Position numbers and translations under genes: made by a program. From positions 1-36,086 of the forward strand of contig JACZUF010000032.1 of NCBI GenBank assembly GCA_022573285.1: a stretch of DNA of 36,086 bases. Reading direction: 5' to 3'. This DNA comes from Chloroflexota bacterium. Lineage in GTDB: Bacteria > Chloroflexota > Dehalococcoidia > Lucifugimonadales > UBA3495. This document shows positions 8,593 to 17,132 of this stretch, in pieces (position 1 is the first letter of the stretch; the number at the start of each line of letters is the position of its first letter). The notes under the pieces were generated by a model. That model was not told where the DNA came from. It did no database searches and saw only the letters and a list, made by a program, of their open reading frames with translations.

Positions 8593-9813
8593 TTAATTTA
8601 ATGAGACGGGCAGGCTCTTTATGGAGCGGAAGGTGATGCTGGGCTGGTACTCCATATCATGGGTCTTTAATTCCAGATTCGGGTACCGCTCGGCCAACGC
8701 ACTAAACACTTCTTGTCCCTCGACCCTGGCGATGGTCGCGCCCAGGCAGTGGTGAACTCCGGCGCCGAAGGCCACGTGGGGGTTGGGCCACCGGGTGATG
8801 TCCATCGTGTCCGGGTTCTCGAACTTGTTGGGGTCGCGGTTGGCCGAAGACATGAACCAGCGGATGCGGTCGTTCTTCTTGATCTGCTTTCCCCGCATCT
8901 CCACGTCCTCGGAGGCGAGACGCTGGATGGACTTCACCGGCGAGTCGTACCGCAGGGCTTCTTCGGTGGCCCTGACCATCATTCCTTCGGTGTCACTCTT
9001 TAGCAGGTCCCACTGGTCGCGGTTGTTCATGAAGGCCAGGGTGCCGTTGCAGATCAGGTTGATGGTGGTCTCATGACCGGCCAGCAGCAACAGCGAGGTG
9101 TTGACCAGCACCTGATGACGGGTAAACACGCCGGACTTCTCACCGCCGGCGAGCACCGATATAAAGTCGTCCTTGGGGTTGACGATCCGCTCGTCTACCA
9201 ATGGGTCCACGTAATCCAGCATTCCCTGCATGCCCTCGGTCAGGATCCGCATGCGGTCTGGCTCGCCCCGGCCGATGTTCAGCAGTTTCTCAGCCAACAT
9301 CCTGATGTGCCCGCGTTCCGACTCCGGCACACCCATCATCTCGGCGATAACCAGGACCGGCAGGGGCACGGCCAAGTCCCGCATCAGGTCCACCTCGCCC
9401 CTGGCCTCGGCTGCGTCCAGAAGGTCTTTTATGGCCGACTTCACCAGCGGCCGCCATTCCTCCATGGACTTGGGCGTGAAGTAGCCGTGCACGACCTTCC
9501 GCATCTCCAGGTGCTCCGGGCGGTCGTACTGGATGAACTGGTCGCCTTGGTAGGACCTCACGTAATCATAGAGCTCGGTGTCCGACTCTAAGATCGCTGG
9601 ATACGCGGGGCGGGGGTCGTTCATGAACACGGCATTGGAAAACTGCTCGTGGTTCCGGGTCATCCAGACCAGGTCGTCGTGCCTGGTGATCACCCAGAGT
9701 TCGTAAAGCTCGTTCCAGTGAACGGGGTCTTCTTCCCTGATTCGGCCGTAGTAAGGGTAGGGGTCCTGAATAACGTCCGCGGTGAACATGTCATCGTTGA
9801 TAGTCGTTACCAT
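8593..9813 (-). CDS. Cytochrome P450
   Basis: The 406-residue soluble bacterial P450 shows all core motifs. The I-helix oxygen-activation motif is AGHETT, the K-helix ExxR is EALR, and the heme-binding loop is FGAGVHHCLG with the thiolate ligand at Cys356. Length and the absence of a membrane anchor fit a class I or three-component bacterial P450 needing external ferredoxin and reductase, neither of which is in the window. It would hydroxylate a hydrophobic substrate (terpenoid, steroid or fatty-acid type are usual). The start ATG has only a weak GGTGG before it. The SnoaL-like gene follows it in the same orientation on its upstream side. Confidence 0.93.
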   Translation of the reverse strand: MVTTINDDMFTADVIQDPYPYYGRIREEDPVHWNELYELWVITRHDDLVWMTRNHEQFSNAVFMNDPRPAYPAILESDTELYDYVRSYQGDQFIQYDRPEHLEMRKVVHGYFTPKSMEEWRPLVKSAIKDLLDAAEARGEVDLMRDLAVPLPVLVIAEMMGVPESERGHIRMLAEKLLNIGRGEPDRMRILTEGMQGMLDYVDPLVDERIVNPKDDFISVLAGGEKSGVFTRHQVLVNTSLLLLAGHETTINLICNGTLAFMNNRDQWDLLKSDTEGMMVRATEEALRYDSPVKSIQRLASEDVEMRGKQIKKNDRIRWFMSSANRDPNKFENPDTMDITRWPNPHVAFGAGVHHCLGATIARVEGQEVFSALAERYPNLELKTHDMEYQPSITFRSIKSLPVSLN

Positions 9814-9881
9814 TACACCACCATATTCGTGTATCTTCGTCCGAGTTCAGATGCTGAAACCCTAATATATCGGTATTTAAT

Positions 9882-9887
9882 TGTCAA
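9882..9887 (-). promoter_or_regulatory. Possible -35 element for the P450 gene
   Basis: A perfect TTGACA on the minus strand inside an AT-rich stretch (9861-9890). The only -10-like hexamer (TATTAG) is 14 bp away, closer than ideal, so this is weak. Confidence 0.3.
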
Positions 9888-9927
9888 CAAACACCAGCGC
9901 GTTGATGGGCCATTTAGGCCGAGCGGT

Positions 9928-10329
9928 CTAAACCGCCTTGGGCGGTCCCTCGATCCCGATCTCTTTGCTGATCTTTCCGTCCCGCATCTCGAAGATGTGG
10001 GTCAGCCGCATCTCGATCTTGGTGCCCACGGGAAAGGGCATGAACCCCTCTTTGGTGATCTCCAGCGAGATGATGCTGTCGTCCACGACCCGCTCTTCGG
10101 TGGCGAACCGGTCGAGGGTGTGAAATTCCACGTCTTTAAAACCGGAGAACATCTCCCGGTAGTTGTCGGCGACCGCCTGTTTGCCCCTTAGGACGATGTT
10201 GCGGGAGGGCGCCTCCCATACGATGTCGTCGGTATATAGCGCCACGGCCTCGTCGATTCGTCCGCCAGCCTCGCTGCCGAAATGGGCCTCCACCGCCGCC
10301 AGGTTTGCCTCGATCACTTTCTGGTCCAT
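9928..10329 (-). CDS. SnoaL-like / NTF2-fold protein
   Basis: The 133-residue protein has the cone-shaped NTF2-fold layout: an N-terminal helix with FGSEAGGRIDEAVALYTDDIVWEAP, a middle RGKQAVADNYREMFSGFKDVEF, and a strand pair MRLTHIFEMRDGKISKE. Such proteins act as polyketide cyclases, ketosteroid-isomerase-like enzymes or dehydratases, or only bind ligands. The ATG at 10329 has a purine-rich AAGGGGGG site 4-10 nt upstream, so it is preferred to an upstream in-frame codon at 10395. It is placed before the P450 gene and could work on the same compound, but that is only positional inference. Confidence 0.8.
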   Translation of the reverse strand: MDQKVIEANLAAVEAHFGSEAGGRIDEAVALYTDDIVWEAPSRNIVLRGKQAVADNYREMFSGFKDVEFHTLDRFATEERVVDDSIISLEITKEGFMPFPVGTKIEMRLTHIFEMRDGKISKEIGIEGPPKAV

Positions 10330-10448
10330 GGGCCCCCCTTTGGACGCTCTAGCATTACCGTAAAGATCGCCGTCTGCTATGCCGCGTAATGTCAACGGTT
10401 GCGAGTATATTACACCAGACTCCCCTGGCTGGTCCTCCAGTTAAAGAT

Positions 10449-10465
10449 GGGCCAAACGGCCCTTT
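10449..10465 (+). other. Small GC hairpin followed by T-rich tract in 5' region
   Basis: gggccaaacggccc followed by tttgtattt resembles a minimal intrinsic terminator, about 80 nt upstream of the plus-strand gene at 10544 and with no plus-strand gene before it. It could be an attenuator or chance. Confidence 0.3.
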
Positions 10466-10543
10466 GTATTTCAAGAGTACATGAAGGATAATTGGCCGGT
10501 CACGCTCGGGCACGGCTTGGGCCGTCAGCCGAAGGAGGACTGA

Positions 10544-11839
10544 ATGCGCGTCCTATTGATCGCGACCAACCGCCACGACAAGCTACAAAGCCGAATGAAC
10601 GCCCAGCCGATGCCGATAGGTTTGGCCTACATCGCCGGGCACCTGGACCACGGCCGTCATCAGGTGAAGGTGCTGGACCTGATGTTTTCCGATGACCATC
10701 TGTCCGACGTGGAATCCGCCGTACAGGAGTTCCAACCCGAGATGGTGGGGGTGTCCGTCAGGAACCTGAGCAACCACAGTTACCTGAACACCCAATGGGC
10801 GCTCCCCATCAGTAAAGAGGTGATCGACCGCATCCGGTCCCTGAGCAACGCCGTCATCGTATGCGGCGGCCCGGCCTTCAGCATCCTTCCGAGAGAGTGT
10901 TTCGAGTTCCTCGGCCCCGATCTAGGGTTGGCGGGCGACGCCGGCGAGACCTTTGCCACCCTGGTCGACCGTCTGGAGGTTGGCGAACCGGACTACTTCG
11001 ACCTACCCGGCCTGGTCTACAAGAAGGACGGCCAGACTCTACGGAATGAAGGCTACTGCACCTCGGAGTTCGCCAAGCCGCCGCGTTTGGAAGACCTGGA
11101 TATGGCGCGGTACAACAAGGCCGGATTCGGCATCGGCATCCTCACCCAACTGAGCAGTTTCTCCTATCCGGCCGATGCTTCTCAGGTCCAGATAGACGAA
11201 TCCGCTTGGCGGGTGATCCGGCCCATCGACGATGTGGTCGCCGAGGTCAAAGACATGAAGGAACGCTTTGGGATGAAGAAGGTCTTCTTCATCGCCAACG
11301 GTTTCAACCTCCCTTTGGACCACGCCAAATCACTGTGCCGCGAATTGATCGATTCCAATGTCAACGTCCGCTGGAACACCAACCTGGCGCCCTTTAACTG
11401 CGACACCGAACTCATCGGCGTTATGAAGGAGGCGGGCTGTGGCCTGGTGATGATGGGCAACCGCAGCGGCAATCCCTACGACCAGGACAGCATATCCGAG
11501 GTAACCAGCCGGCTGACGGAGGTGTGCCGGATGTGCGACGAGGGCGACCTCCACTACAACATCGGCAAGGTCTTCGGTGAGCCTGGGGAGACGAGAGAGA
11601 CCGTCGACCAGAAGCTGGACTTCCTGCGGAGCATCAACCCGGCCATGGCCAACCTGCGTGTCGGTGTCAGCGTGATGCCGGGGACCGAAGTGGCCGCCAT
11701 CGCCAAAGAAGAGGGGTTGATCGAAGACGAGAGCGAACTGGTGAAGCCCACTTTCTACATCGCCGAGGGCGTCCGGGACTGGATCGTGGACTACCTGAAA
11801 GAGCAGACCGGGCGGAATCCCCGCTGGAACCTAAGTTAA
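10544..11839 (+). CDS. B12-binding / radical-SAM-type protein lacking the iron-sulfur cysteines
   Basis: This 431-residue protein has the two-domain layout of cobalamin-dependent radical SAM proteins. Residues 1-150 form a B12-binding Rossmann-like domain (PMPIGLAYIAGHL, VGVSVR, IVCGGP, GDAGETF). Residues 185-400 form a TIM-barrel half with recognisable radical-SAM landmarks: WRVIRPIDDVVAEVKDM, VFFIANGFN, VRWNTNLAPF, EAGCGLVMMGNRSG and FGEPGET. The CxxxCxxC loop should follow strand 1, but residues 201-211 read TQLSSFSYPAD. There is no Cys between residues 172 and 265, and the usual GIESG motif is GNRSG. A [4Fe-4S]-SAM site cannot form there, so it is probably a pseudoenzyme or repurposed binder. 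An excellent AAGGAGG lies before the ATG. Confidence 0.85.
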   Translation: MRVLLIATNRHDKLQSRMNAQPMPIGLAYIAGHLDHGRHQVKVLDLMFSDDHLSDVESAVQEFQPEMVGVSVRNLSNHSYLNTQWALPISKEVIDRIRSLSNAVIVCGGPAFSILPRECFEFLGPDLGLAGDAGETFATLVDRLEVGEPDYFDLPGLVYKKDGQTLRNEGYCTSEFAKPPRLEDLDMARYNKAGFGIGILTQLSSFSYPADASQVQIDESAWRVIRPIDDVVAEVKDMKERFGMKKVFFIANGFNLPLDHAKSLCRELIDSNVNVRWNTNLAPFNCDTELIGVMKEAGCGLVMMGNRSGNPYDQDSISEVTSRLTEVCRMCDEGDLHYNIGKVFGEPGETRETVDQKLDFLRSINPAMANLRVGVSVMPGTEVAAIAKEEGLIEDESELVKPTFYIAEGVRDWIVDYLKEQTGRNPRWNLS

Positions 11840-11851
11840 AGAACGCTTAGT

Positions 11852-11900
11852 GCCTACTTTCAGAAGTCGCCGTTAGGGTCTTCCGCTCACCCTGAGTGGT
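11852..11900. repeat. Dispersed repeat copy downstream of the radical-SAM-like gene
   Basis: Begins gcctactttcagaa and continues with spaced identity to 19673-19720 (cgttag/cattag, then cgctca). It is the same intergenic repeat placed just after a stop codon in both cases. Confidence 0.55.
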
Positions 11901-11940
11901 CTAATGTGGTCTGCGAGTCCGAGAAATCGTCGATGCGCGT

Positions 11941-11969
11941 GTAGGGGCGGGTTTGAAACCCGCTCCTAC
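11941..11969. repeat. GTAGGGGC palindromic repeat
   Basis: Arms 11941-11954 and 11956-11969 (gtaggggcgggttt with one mismatch) form a near-complete hairpin. It belongs to the family seen at 788 and 27138. Confidence 0.7.
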
Positions 11970-12011
11970 GTCTATGCGTTGATGTTCCATGGGGAAGCGC
12001 AACTTCACCCA

Positions 12012-12111
12012 TCCGCTCACTCTGAGCTTGTCGAACCACCGCCTTGACATAGGGTGTTCTGACAAGTGGCAAGACTTAGCCGCGCCCTTCGACAGGCTCA
12101 CCATGAGCGGA
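12012..12111. repeat. Inverted pair of TTCGAC REP-like units
   Basis: Unit 12012-12035 and unit 12088-12111 are inverted copies of each other (tccgctca...tgtcgaa against ttcgacagg...tgagcgga) separated by 52 bp, like a paired REP/BIME. They fill most of the 302-bp gap 11840-12141, in which I see no gene. Confidence 0.7.
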
Positions 12112-12141
12112 ATTGGCAACGTTGATCATTGCGACCAGGCA

Positions 12142-13089
12142 CTAGGCAACGCCGTCTGGCGCCTTCTCCGTTCCGGACGGCGGAATCTCTCTGGCCACGG
12201 TTTCGCCTGCGTCGGCGGCGATGGCCGTTTCCATGGCCCGGATGGCCACCTCGATCTGCTGGTCGTCGGGTTGCCGGGTGGTCAGCTTCTGCAGCCACAG
12301 ACCCGGCTTGGAGATCATCTTTCCGTACCATGTGTTCTGGTGAGCGCCGCTGAACCGTATGATCTCATAGCTCACTGCGGCGATCACCGGCAAGAGTAGA
12401 ATTCGTGACGCGATCCGCCATTCGAGAGGCGGCCCCAACAACAGCGCAAACACCACCACCGAAACCACCACCACCGTCAACAGGAAGGCCGTGCCGCAGC
12501 GCGGATGGGGTGTGTCGAACTTCCGCACGTTCGCCACGGTGAGGGGCAGCCCGGCCTCCTGGGCGTGCACCGTCATATGCTCCGCGCCGTGGTAGGCAAA
12601 GACCCTTTTGACATCCTTGAGCATACCTATCAAGGTGATGTATCCCAACAGGAAGAGCAACCGGATCACGCCCTCGACTATCTCGCTCAGCAGGGCCGAA
12701 TTCAGCACCGGATTCAGGGCCCAGGCGATGAGCAGCGGAGTTACGAAGAACAGTCCGATGCCAAAAACCAGCGAAACGCCCAACGTGGAGGCCATGACCC
12801 AACCCGGGATGCCTTCCTCTTCCTCGGGCATCTGGTCACGGGCGGCCATATTGGCGGAAAGCTGCAGGGCCTTGATCCCCAGGATCAGCGTTTCCAGCAG
12901 CGTGAGAAATCCCCTGACCAGCGGCCAGCGGCGAGGACGGCCGTTATAGATCGAACTAAGGAGCTCATGGTGCTGTTCGATGGACCCGTCTTGGCGCCGG
13001 ACCGCCATGCCGAAGTGGTCCCGGCCGCGGATCATCACGCCTTCGATTACCGCCTGTCCGCCGTACAGATGTGGGGGCTGATTCGCCAA
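12142..13089 (-). CDS. DUF1385 (YqhQ-like) integral membrane protein
   Basis: The 315-residue protein carries the DUF1385 signatures: YGGQAVIEGVMIRG at the N-terminus, FAYHGAEHMTVHAQE and HPRCGTAFLL. Between them lie several hydrophobic membrane segments (about 110-135, 150-170, 205-225 and 235-250). Its biochemical role is unknown; it often neighbours rpmE or prfA in Gram-positives and Chloroflexota, as it does here. The start is a TTG (TTGGCGAATCAG) with AGAGG upstream; no later ATG precedes the conserved GGQAVIEG. The charged C-terminal tail after about residue 280 is probably cytoplasmic. It is separated from rpmE by a terminator, so it has its own expression. Confidence 0.85.
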   Translation of the reverse strand: MANQPPHLYGGQAVIEGVMIRGRDHFGMAVRRQDGSIEQHHELLSSIYNGRPRRWPLVRGFLTLLETLILGIKALQLSANMAARDQMPEEEEGIPGWVMASTLGVSLVFGIGLFFVTPLLIAWALNPVLNSALLSEIVEGVIRLLFLLGYITLIGMLKDVKRVFAYHGAEHMTVHAQEAGLPLTVANVRKFDTPHPRCGTAFLLTVVVVSVVVFALLLGPPLEWRIASRILLLPVIAAVSYEIIRFSGAHQNTWYGKMISKPGLWLQKLTTRQPDDQQIEVAIRAMETAIAADAGETVAREIPPSGTEKAPDGVA

Positions 13090-13156
13090 CTATCGGCCTC
13101 TATTTGCCGGACTATGGGACCGGTGTCCGGTCCCCACGGCTGAGAATATTCTCGAT

Positions 13157-13190
13157 TTAAATAGAAAATCGAGGGCTCGGCGCCCTCGAT
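13157..13190 (-). terminator. Intrinsic terminator of rpmE
   Basis: Arms atcgagggc/gccctcgat (13168-13176 and 13182-13190) with a 5-nt loop. On the minus strand they are followed by TTTTCTATTTAAAT. It lies 52 bp after the rpmE stop. Confidence 0.85.
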
Positions 13191-13241
13191 CTCTCGGCTT
13201 TCATGGTTGTGCCGGGTAATCCCGCCGGGATGGGGCGAGGA

Positions 13242-13442
13242 CTACTTAAGGTTATAGCGGCGCCGCATCCGTTCGATGCGTCCCTGGGTATCGACGACCC
13301 GCTGTTCGCCCGTGTAGAAGGGGTGGCAATTGCTGCACACCTCAACGCGGAGCGTGGGCTTGGTGGCCCCGGTGTTGAATACGTTGCCACAGGAGCAGGT
13401 CACCGTGGAGTTATAAAAATGGGGGTGAATATCTGTTTTCAT
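13242..13442 (-). CDS. rpmE: 50S ribosomal protein bL31, zinc-binding type
   Basis: The 66-residue protein has the conserved start MKTDIHPHFYN. The zinc-ribbon cysteines are CSCG and CSNCHPFYTG, so this is the C+ (zinc-containing) form, not the zinc-independent paralogue. It binds the large ribosomal subunit near the central protuberance and bridges to the small subunit. It is followed by a clear terminator and preceded, 50 bp away, by rpmA in the same direction. Confidence 0.95.
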   Translation of the reverse strand: MKTDIHPHFYNSTVTCSCGNVFNTGATKPTLRVEVCSNCHPFYTGEQRVVDTQGRIERMRRRYNLK

Positions 13443-13492
13443 TTCTTACCGGTCTATCTTTCTGGTGTTTCAGTTGAGCCGGCCGAGCCGAA

Positions 13493-13756
13493 TCAGGCGG
13501 CTTCCACCGGGTACACACTAACCCGGCGGCGGCCCTTGGCGGCCCATTCAAATTTCACCTCGCCATCGATGACAGCGAAGATCGTGTAATCGCGGCCCAG
13601 GCCAACATTCCTGCCGGGCTTTATCCGGGTGCCGCGCTGCCGGACGATTATGGAGCCGCTGGTGACGCGCTCGCCACCGTACTTCTTAACGCCAAGTCGC
13701 TTGGAAACGCTGTCCCGGCCGTTGTTGGTGCTGCCGCCAGCCTTCTTATGGGCCAT
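13493..13756 (-). CDS. rpmA: 50S ribosomal protein bL27
   Basis: The 87-residue protein begins [16 protein letters not shown], the conserved flexible N-terminal tail that reaches the peptidyl-transferase centre. The core [28 protein letters not shown] is intact. The N-terminus needs no protease trimming, unlike the Firmicutes form. Its ATG overlaps the rplU stop by one base (TAATG), so the two are co-translated. The GTPase gene obg, which often follows, is absent here. Confidence 0.95.
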   Translation of the reverse strand: MAHKKAGGSTNNGRDSVSKRLGVKKYGGERVTSGSIIVRQRGTRIKPGRNVGLGRDYTIFAVIDGEVKFEWAAKGRRRVSVYPVEAA

Positions 13757-14145
13757 TAGTTATTCCCTTCTCCGCCCTCAGCGGGAGCCGCCTCTGTCGA
13801 GGCCCGCCGCCGCGTCCGGGCGCGGGGTTTGGTTAGTTCGATGTCCTGTATCAGCAGCCGGGTGTAGGACTGCCGGTGGCCGCGCTTTCTCCGGTAACGG
13901 GTCTTCGCCTTGTACTTGAAGACCATCAACTTGCGGTCTTTGTAATGGGACAAGACTTGGGCGGTCACCTTGGCGCCTTCCACCAAGGGAACGCCGAAGG
14001 TAACCTCTCCGCCGTCGGAGAGGGCCAATACTTCGCTGAACTCGGCTACCGAGTCTACCGGATAGGGCAGGAGCTCGACATCCAACGTGTCCCCGGGCTT
14101 GACCCGGTACTGCTTCCCGCCTGTTTTGATTACCGCGTAGTCCAT
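13756..14145 (-). CDS. rplU: 50S ribosomal protein bL21
   Basis: The 129-residue protein begins [19 protein letters not shown], the family hallmark. It contains the RNA-binding [16 protein letters not shown] segment, and it ends in a basic then acidic tail (TRRRAS...EGGEGNN) longer than the usual 103 residues. The ATG at 14145 has GAGGA upstream and gives the canonical N-terminus; an in-frame TTG at 14163 would add six residues and is less likely. It forms an operon with rpmA. The 247-bp gap to fakA should hold divergent promoters, but I see only an isolated TATAAT at 14295-14300 without a -35 partner. Confidence 0.93.
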   Translation of the reverse strand: MDYAVIKTGGKQYRVKPGDTLDVELLPYPVDSVAEFSEVLALSDGGEVTFGVPLVEGAKVTAQVLSHYKDRKLMVFKYKAKTRYRRKRGHRQSYTRLLIQDIELTKPRARTRRRASTEAAPAEGGEGNN

Positions 14146-14392
14146 ATAATCCTCGACCTTCAATACTACGGGAGCCCCCTGCGCCTGTCAAGGAATTTCG
14201 TGCCCAGTCCCGCCTGGGCGACGCTCCGGCTACCCGCCGGTCCAATCGCCAAATCGGGGCGGAGCCAATCGAATCCACCCCAGGAGCCATGATATATAAT
14301 TCCCTTGGAATCCTCCTACGATCTCCCCATATTACCGTACGCCACAAATCGGCCCAATCGCTCAGGCCATTCGTTCAGATGACGGGTCAAGT

Positions 14393-16087
14393 ATGGACCA
14401 GCTACGGGGACAGGACCTCAAAAAAGCTTTTTCGGCGGCCACCGGGTGCCTGGAAGAGTACCGGGACACCGTGAACGCCCTGAACGTGTTCCCCGTGCCC
14501 GACGGCGACACCGGCACCAACATGCTCCTGACCATGCGCTCAGCCGTGCAATCGGCGGCGGAAGGCTGCCCCGACGGCCGGGACCATTCGGTGGCCACGG
14601 TCTCCTCCGCCCTGGCCCAGGGGGCATTCTTCGGGGCCAGGGGGAACAGCGGCGTGATCCTCTCCCAATTCTTCAAGGGTTTCTCCGACGCGCTGGCCGG
14701 CAAGGAGGACCTGGCCGCGGGCGACCTGGCATTGGCTTTCAAGCTGGCGTCAGACGGAGCCTATAAGTCGGTGGGCAACCCGGTGGAAGGCACGATGCTC
14801 ACGGTGATTAGAATGGCGTCTGAAGCCGTTGAAGGGGCCTTCCAGGGGTCGGAGGGCGACGTGCTCGGCCTGTGGGAAACGGCCTATCTAGCGTCTCTGG
14901 ACGCCCTGGAACGCACTCCGCAACAACTGCCGGTGCTCCGGGAGGCCGGCGTGGTGGACGCCGGCGGACTTGGCATCGTGGTATTGATCGGCGGGGCCCT
15001 CCGGTCCCTTTCTGACGGCGGCTCATCTCTGGTTGACCTGTCGGCCTTGTCCCGGTTCCAGAGAGCGGCTGACAGCAACGACGGCCGCCTGATCAAGCCC
15101 GAATATCTGGCCGCGACGGTGGAACAGGAATGGGGGTTTTGCACCCAGTTCATCATTAGTAGCGTCGGGGAACTAGACTTGGACCTCGACCGGGTCCGCA
15201 GTCATTTCCAAGAGACCGCTCGGTCCACCACAATCGTGGGCGACGGCCGTAACGTCCGGGTGCACATACACGTCGAAGACCCCGCCCCGGCCCTCAGCTA
15301 CGCGGAGTCGCTGGGCGCTCTTTCCGAGATCAAGATCGAGAACATGGACAGCCAGAACCGGAATTTCGCTGCCGGCGCCCCCCGGGACCAACCGGACCAA
15401 CCGGACCATCCGGACCAAGCCGAAGGCGCCGCCTTGGCCCTGGCGTTGCTGCCGGTGGCGCAGGGCGAAGGGCTGGCCCACCTGTTCCGGGACTCAGGGT
15501 GCGCCGACGTGATCGATGGCGGTCAAACCATGAACCCCAGTGTCCAGCAGATATTGGACGCCGCCCGTGGCACCGGCGCCAAAGACGTCATCGTCCTTCC
15601 CAACAACGGCAACGTGGTGTCGGCGGCGGAACAGGCCGCGGCCGCGGAGCCCTTCATCCATGTTGTCCCAACCAAGAACGTGCCCCAGGGAGTGGCGGCG
15701 CTACTGGCCTTCAACCCGGAAGGACCATGGCAGGAGAACGTCGACGCCATGGCCGCCGCCCTGTCTGAAGTGGCGTCCCTGGAGGTGGCCAAGGCCGTCC
15801 GGGGCACCGATATCGGTGGCGTGGCGGTCACTGAGGGCCAATACATCGGCCTCTTGGAGGGACTAATGGTCACGGCGGAGGACAGCCCGGAAAAGGCCCT
15901 AAGGTCCGCCCTGGACCGGGCCGGGCTCAACGCCGGGGCCATCGTCACCATCTATCTCGGCGCAGACACCTCGGTCTCCGACGCAGAGTTGGTGGCCGCG
16001 GAATTGGAGAGTGGGTTTCCCGGCATCCAAGTGGACCTTATCGACGGCGGACAACCCCATCACCAATACCTGGCTTCCGTTGAATAA
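14393..16087 (+). CDS. fakA: Fatty-acid kinase ATP-binding subunit FakA (DAK2/YloV family)
   Basis: The 564-residue protein has an N-terminal DhaL/DAK2 kinase domain (residues 10-205). NVFPVPDGDTGTNM holds the Mg-ATP-binding Asp residues, and GARGNSGVILSQ and EAGVVDAGGLG are also present. A middle domain and a DegV-like C-terminal domain follow (about 340-564). FakA phosphorylates fatty acids held by a FakB (DegV) partner, feeding exogenous acyl groups to phospholipid synthesis. A degV gene lies 80 bp downstream. The inter-domain linker carries a short Asp-Gln-Pro repeat (near residues 330-345). The ATG at 14393 has only a weak GGGTCAAG upstream; family alignment supports it. Confidence 0.9.
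   Translation: MDQLRGQDLKKAFSAATGCLEEYRDTVNALNVFPVPDGDTGTNMLLTMRSAVQSAAEGCPDGRDHSVATVSSALAQGAFFGARGNSGVILSQFFKGFSDALAGKEDLAAGDLALAFKLASDGAYKSVGNPVEGTMLTVIRMASEAVEGAFQGSEGDVLGLWETAYLASLDALERTPQQLPVLREAGVVDAGGLGIVVLIGGALRSLSDGGSSLVDLSALSRFQRAADSNDGRLIKPEYLAATVEQEWGFCTQFIISSVGELDLDLDRVRSHFQETARSTTIVGDGRNVRVHIHVEDPAPALSYAESLGALSEIKIENMDSQNRNFAAGAPRDQPDQPDHPDQAEGAALALALLPVAQGEGLAHLFRDSGCADVIDGGQTMNPSVQQILDAARGTGAKDVIVLPNNGNVVSAAEQAAAAEPFIHVVPTKNVPQGVAALLAFNPEGPWQENVDAMAAALSEVASLEVAKAVRGTDIGGVAVTEGQYIGLLEGLMVTAEDSPEKALRSALDRAGLNAGAIVTIYLGADTSVSDAELVAAELESGFPGIQVDLIDGGQPHHQYLASVE
15384..15419 (+). repeat. 9-bp tandem repeat in fakA linker
   Basis: Four imperfect copies of ccggaccaa encode a D-Q/H-P repeat in the inter-domain linker, a site prone to length change without harming either domain. 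Confidence 0.7.
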
Positions 16088-16129
16088 TCTCGTGAATAAT
16101 CTCGTTGAATAATCCCACAAATAATCCCA
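16081..16129 (+). repeat. Four imperfect 12-bp tandem repeats over the fakA stop codon
   Basis: The unit tgaataatctcg occurs twice, followed by two diverged copies ending in aataatccca. The first copy contains the fakA stop (TAA, 16085-16087); extra stops in later copies would guard against read-through. Confidence 0.7.
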
Positions 16130-16167
16130 GCGCCCGCCAAACCCAAACGTAGCTGTACCAGAGGCAT

Positions 16168-17010
16168 ATGACGATACGCATAGTTACCGATAGCTCGGCA
16201 GACCTGCCCGCAGACCTGGTCCAAAAACATCAAATTACAGTCCTGCCCTGCTACGTGGTCGTCGACGACCAGACTTTCAAGGACGGCGTGGACATCCAAG
16301 CCGACGAGTTCTACGTCCGACTCCAGGCCAAGGGCCGCACCCCGACCACCGCCCAACCGACGGTGGCCGACTTTCAGGAGGTCTACCGGGACTTGGTCGG
16401 CCGGGGCGACCAACTGATCTCGATACACGTCTCGGGAAAATTGAGCGGCACGTTGAACTCGGCTGAGCAGGCCAAAGCCTCGCTGGAAGACGGCGCGCCG
16501 GTGGAGATAATCGATTCCCAGTTGGCCTCCATACCCCTGGGACTGGCGGTGCTGGACGCCGCGATCATCGCGGCCGAAGGCGGAGACTATCTGGACGTTG
16601 CGGCGAAGGTGCGGCAGGGATTGACCTCGCATCACGGATTATTTGCCTTGGACACCCTGGAATACCTTCAGAAAGGTGGCCGTATCGGCAAGGCCCGAGC
16701 GTTCATGGGCTCGGTCTTGAACGTGAAGCCCATACTTCGGCTCCAAGACGGCGAAGCCCACCCGGTGGAGCGGCCCAGGAGCCGGGAGCGGGCCATGCGC
16801 CGTCTGGTGGAACTGACCCAAGACCTGGCCCCGGTGCGCCGGTTGGCCGTGATCTACAGCACGGACCCGGAGCGGATGGCGGAACTGAAACAAAAGTTGA
16901 CCGGTCTAGTGCCCGACGATCAGATCATCGAAGCCCGGTTCGGGTCGACCCTGGGCACTTACATCGGTCCCGACGCTCTGGGCGTGGCCGTTACCCAAGG
17001 GGCCCGCTAG
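16168..17010 (+). CDS. degV: DegV family fatty-acid-binding protein (FakB-like)
   Basis: The 280-residue protein has the DegV hallmarks: IVTDSSADLPADL at the N-terminus, TTAQPTVADF, the fatty-acid-carboxylate region HVSGKLSGTLNSA, IDSQLASIPLGL and LDTLEYLQKGGRIG. It would present a bound fatty acid to FakA for phosphorylation. AGAGG precedes the ATG. It sits between fakA and recG on the same strand, a string seen in several Chloroflexota and Firmicutes. Confidence 0.92.
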   Translation: MTIRIVTDSSADLPADLVQKHQITVLPCYVVVDDQTFKDGVDIQADEFYVRLQAKGRTPTTAQPTVADFQEVYRDLVGRGDQLISIHVSGKLSGTLNSAEQAKASLEDGAPVEIIDSQLASIPLGLAVLDAAIIAAEGGDYLDVAAKVRQGLTSHHGLFALDTLEYLQKGGRIGKARAFMGSVLNVKPILRLQDGEAHPVERPRSRERAMRRLVELTQDLAPVRRLAVIYSTDPERMAELKQKLTGLVPDDQIIEARFGSTLGTYIGPDALGVAVTQGAR

Positions 17011-17132
17011 GGCCGGACCACCCTACTTTATGTCATTCAATGATTGACGGGCCGGCGGCGGACGAGAATGATTGAAGTAACCCATTCCCCGCCTCGAATC
17101 CGGGCAACCCAGCGTGTTAGGGTAACCGCCTA

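Noticed and set aside
15384-15419. Short tandem repeats as a CRISPR array
   Set aside because: The units are 9 bp, contiguous and in frame within fakA; there are no spacers.
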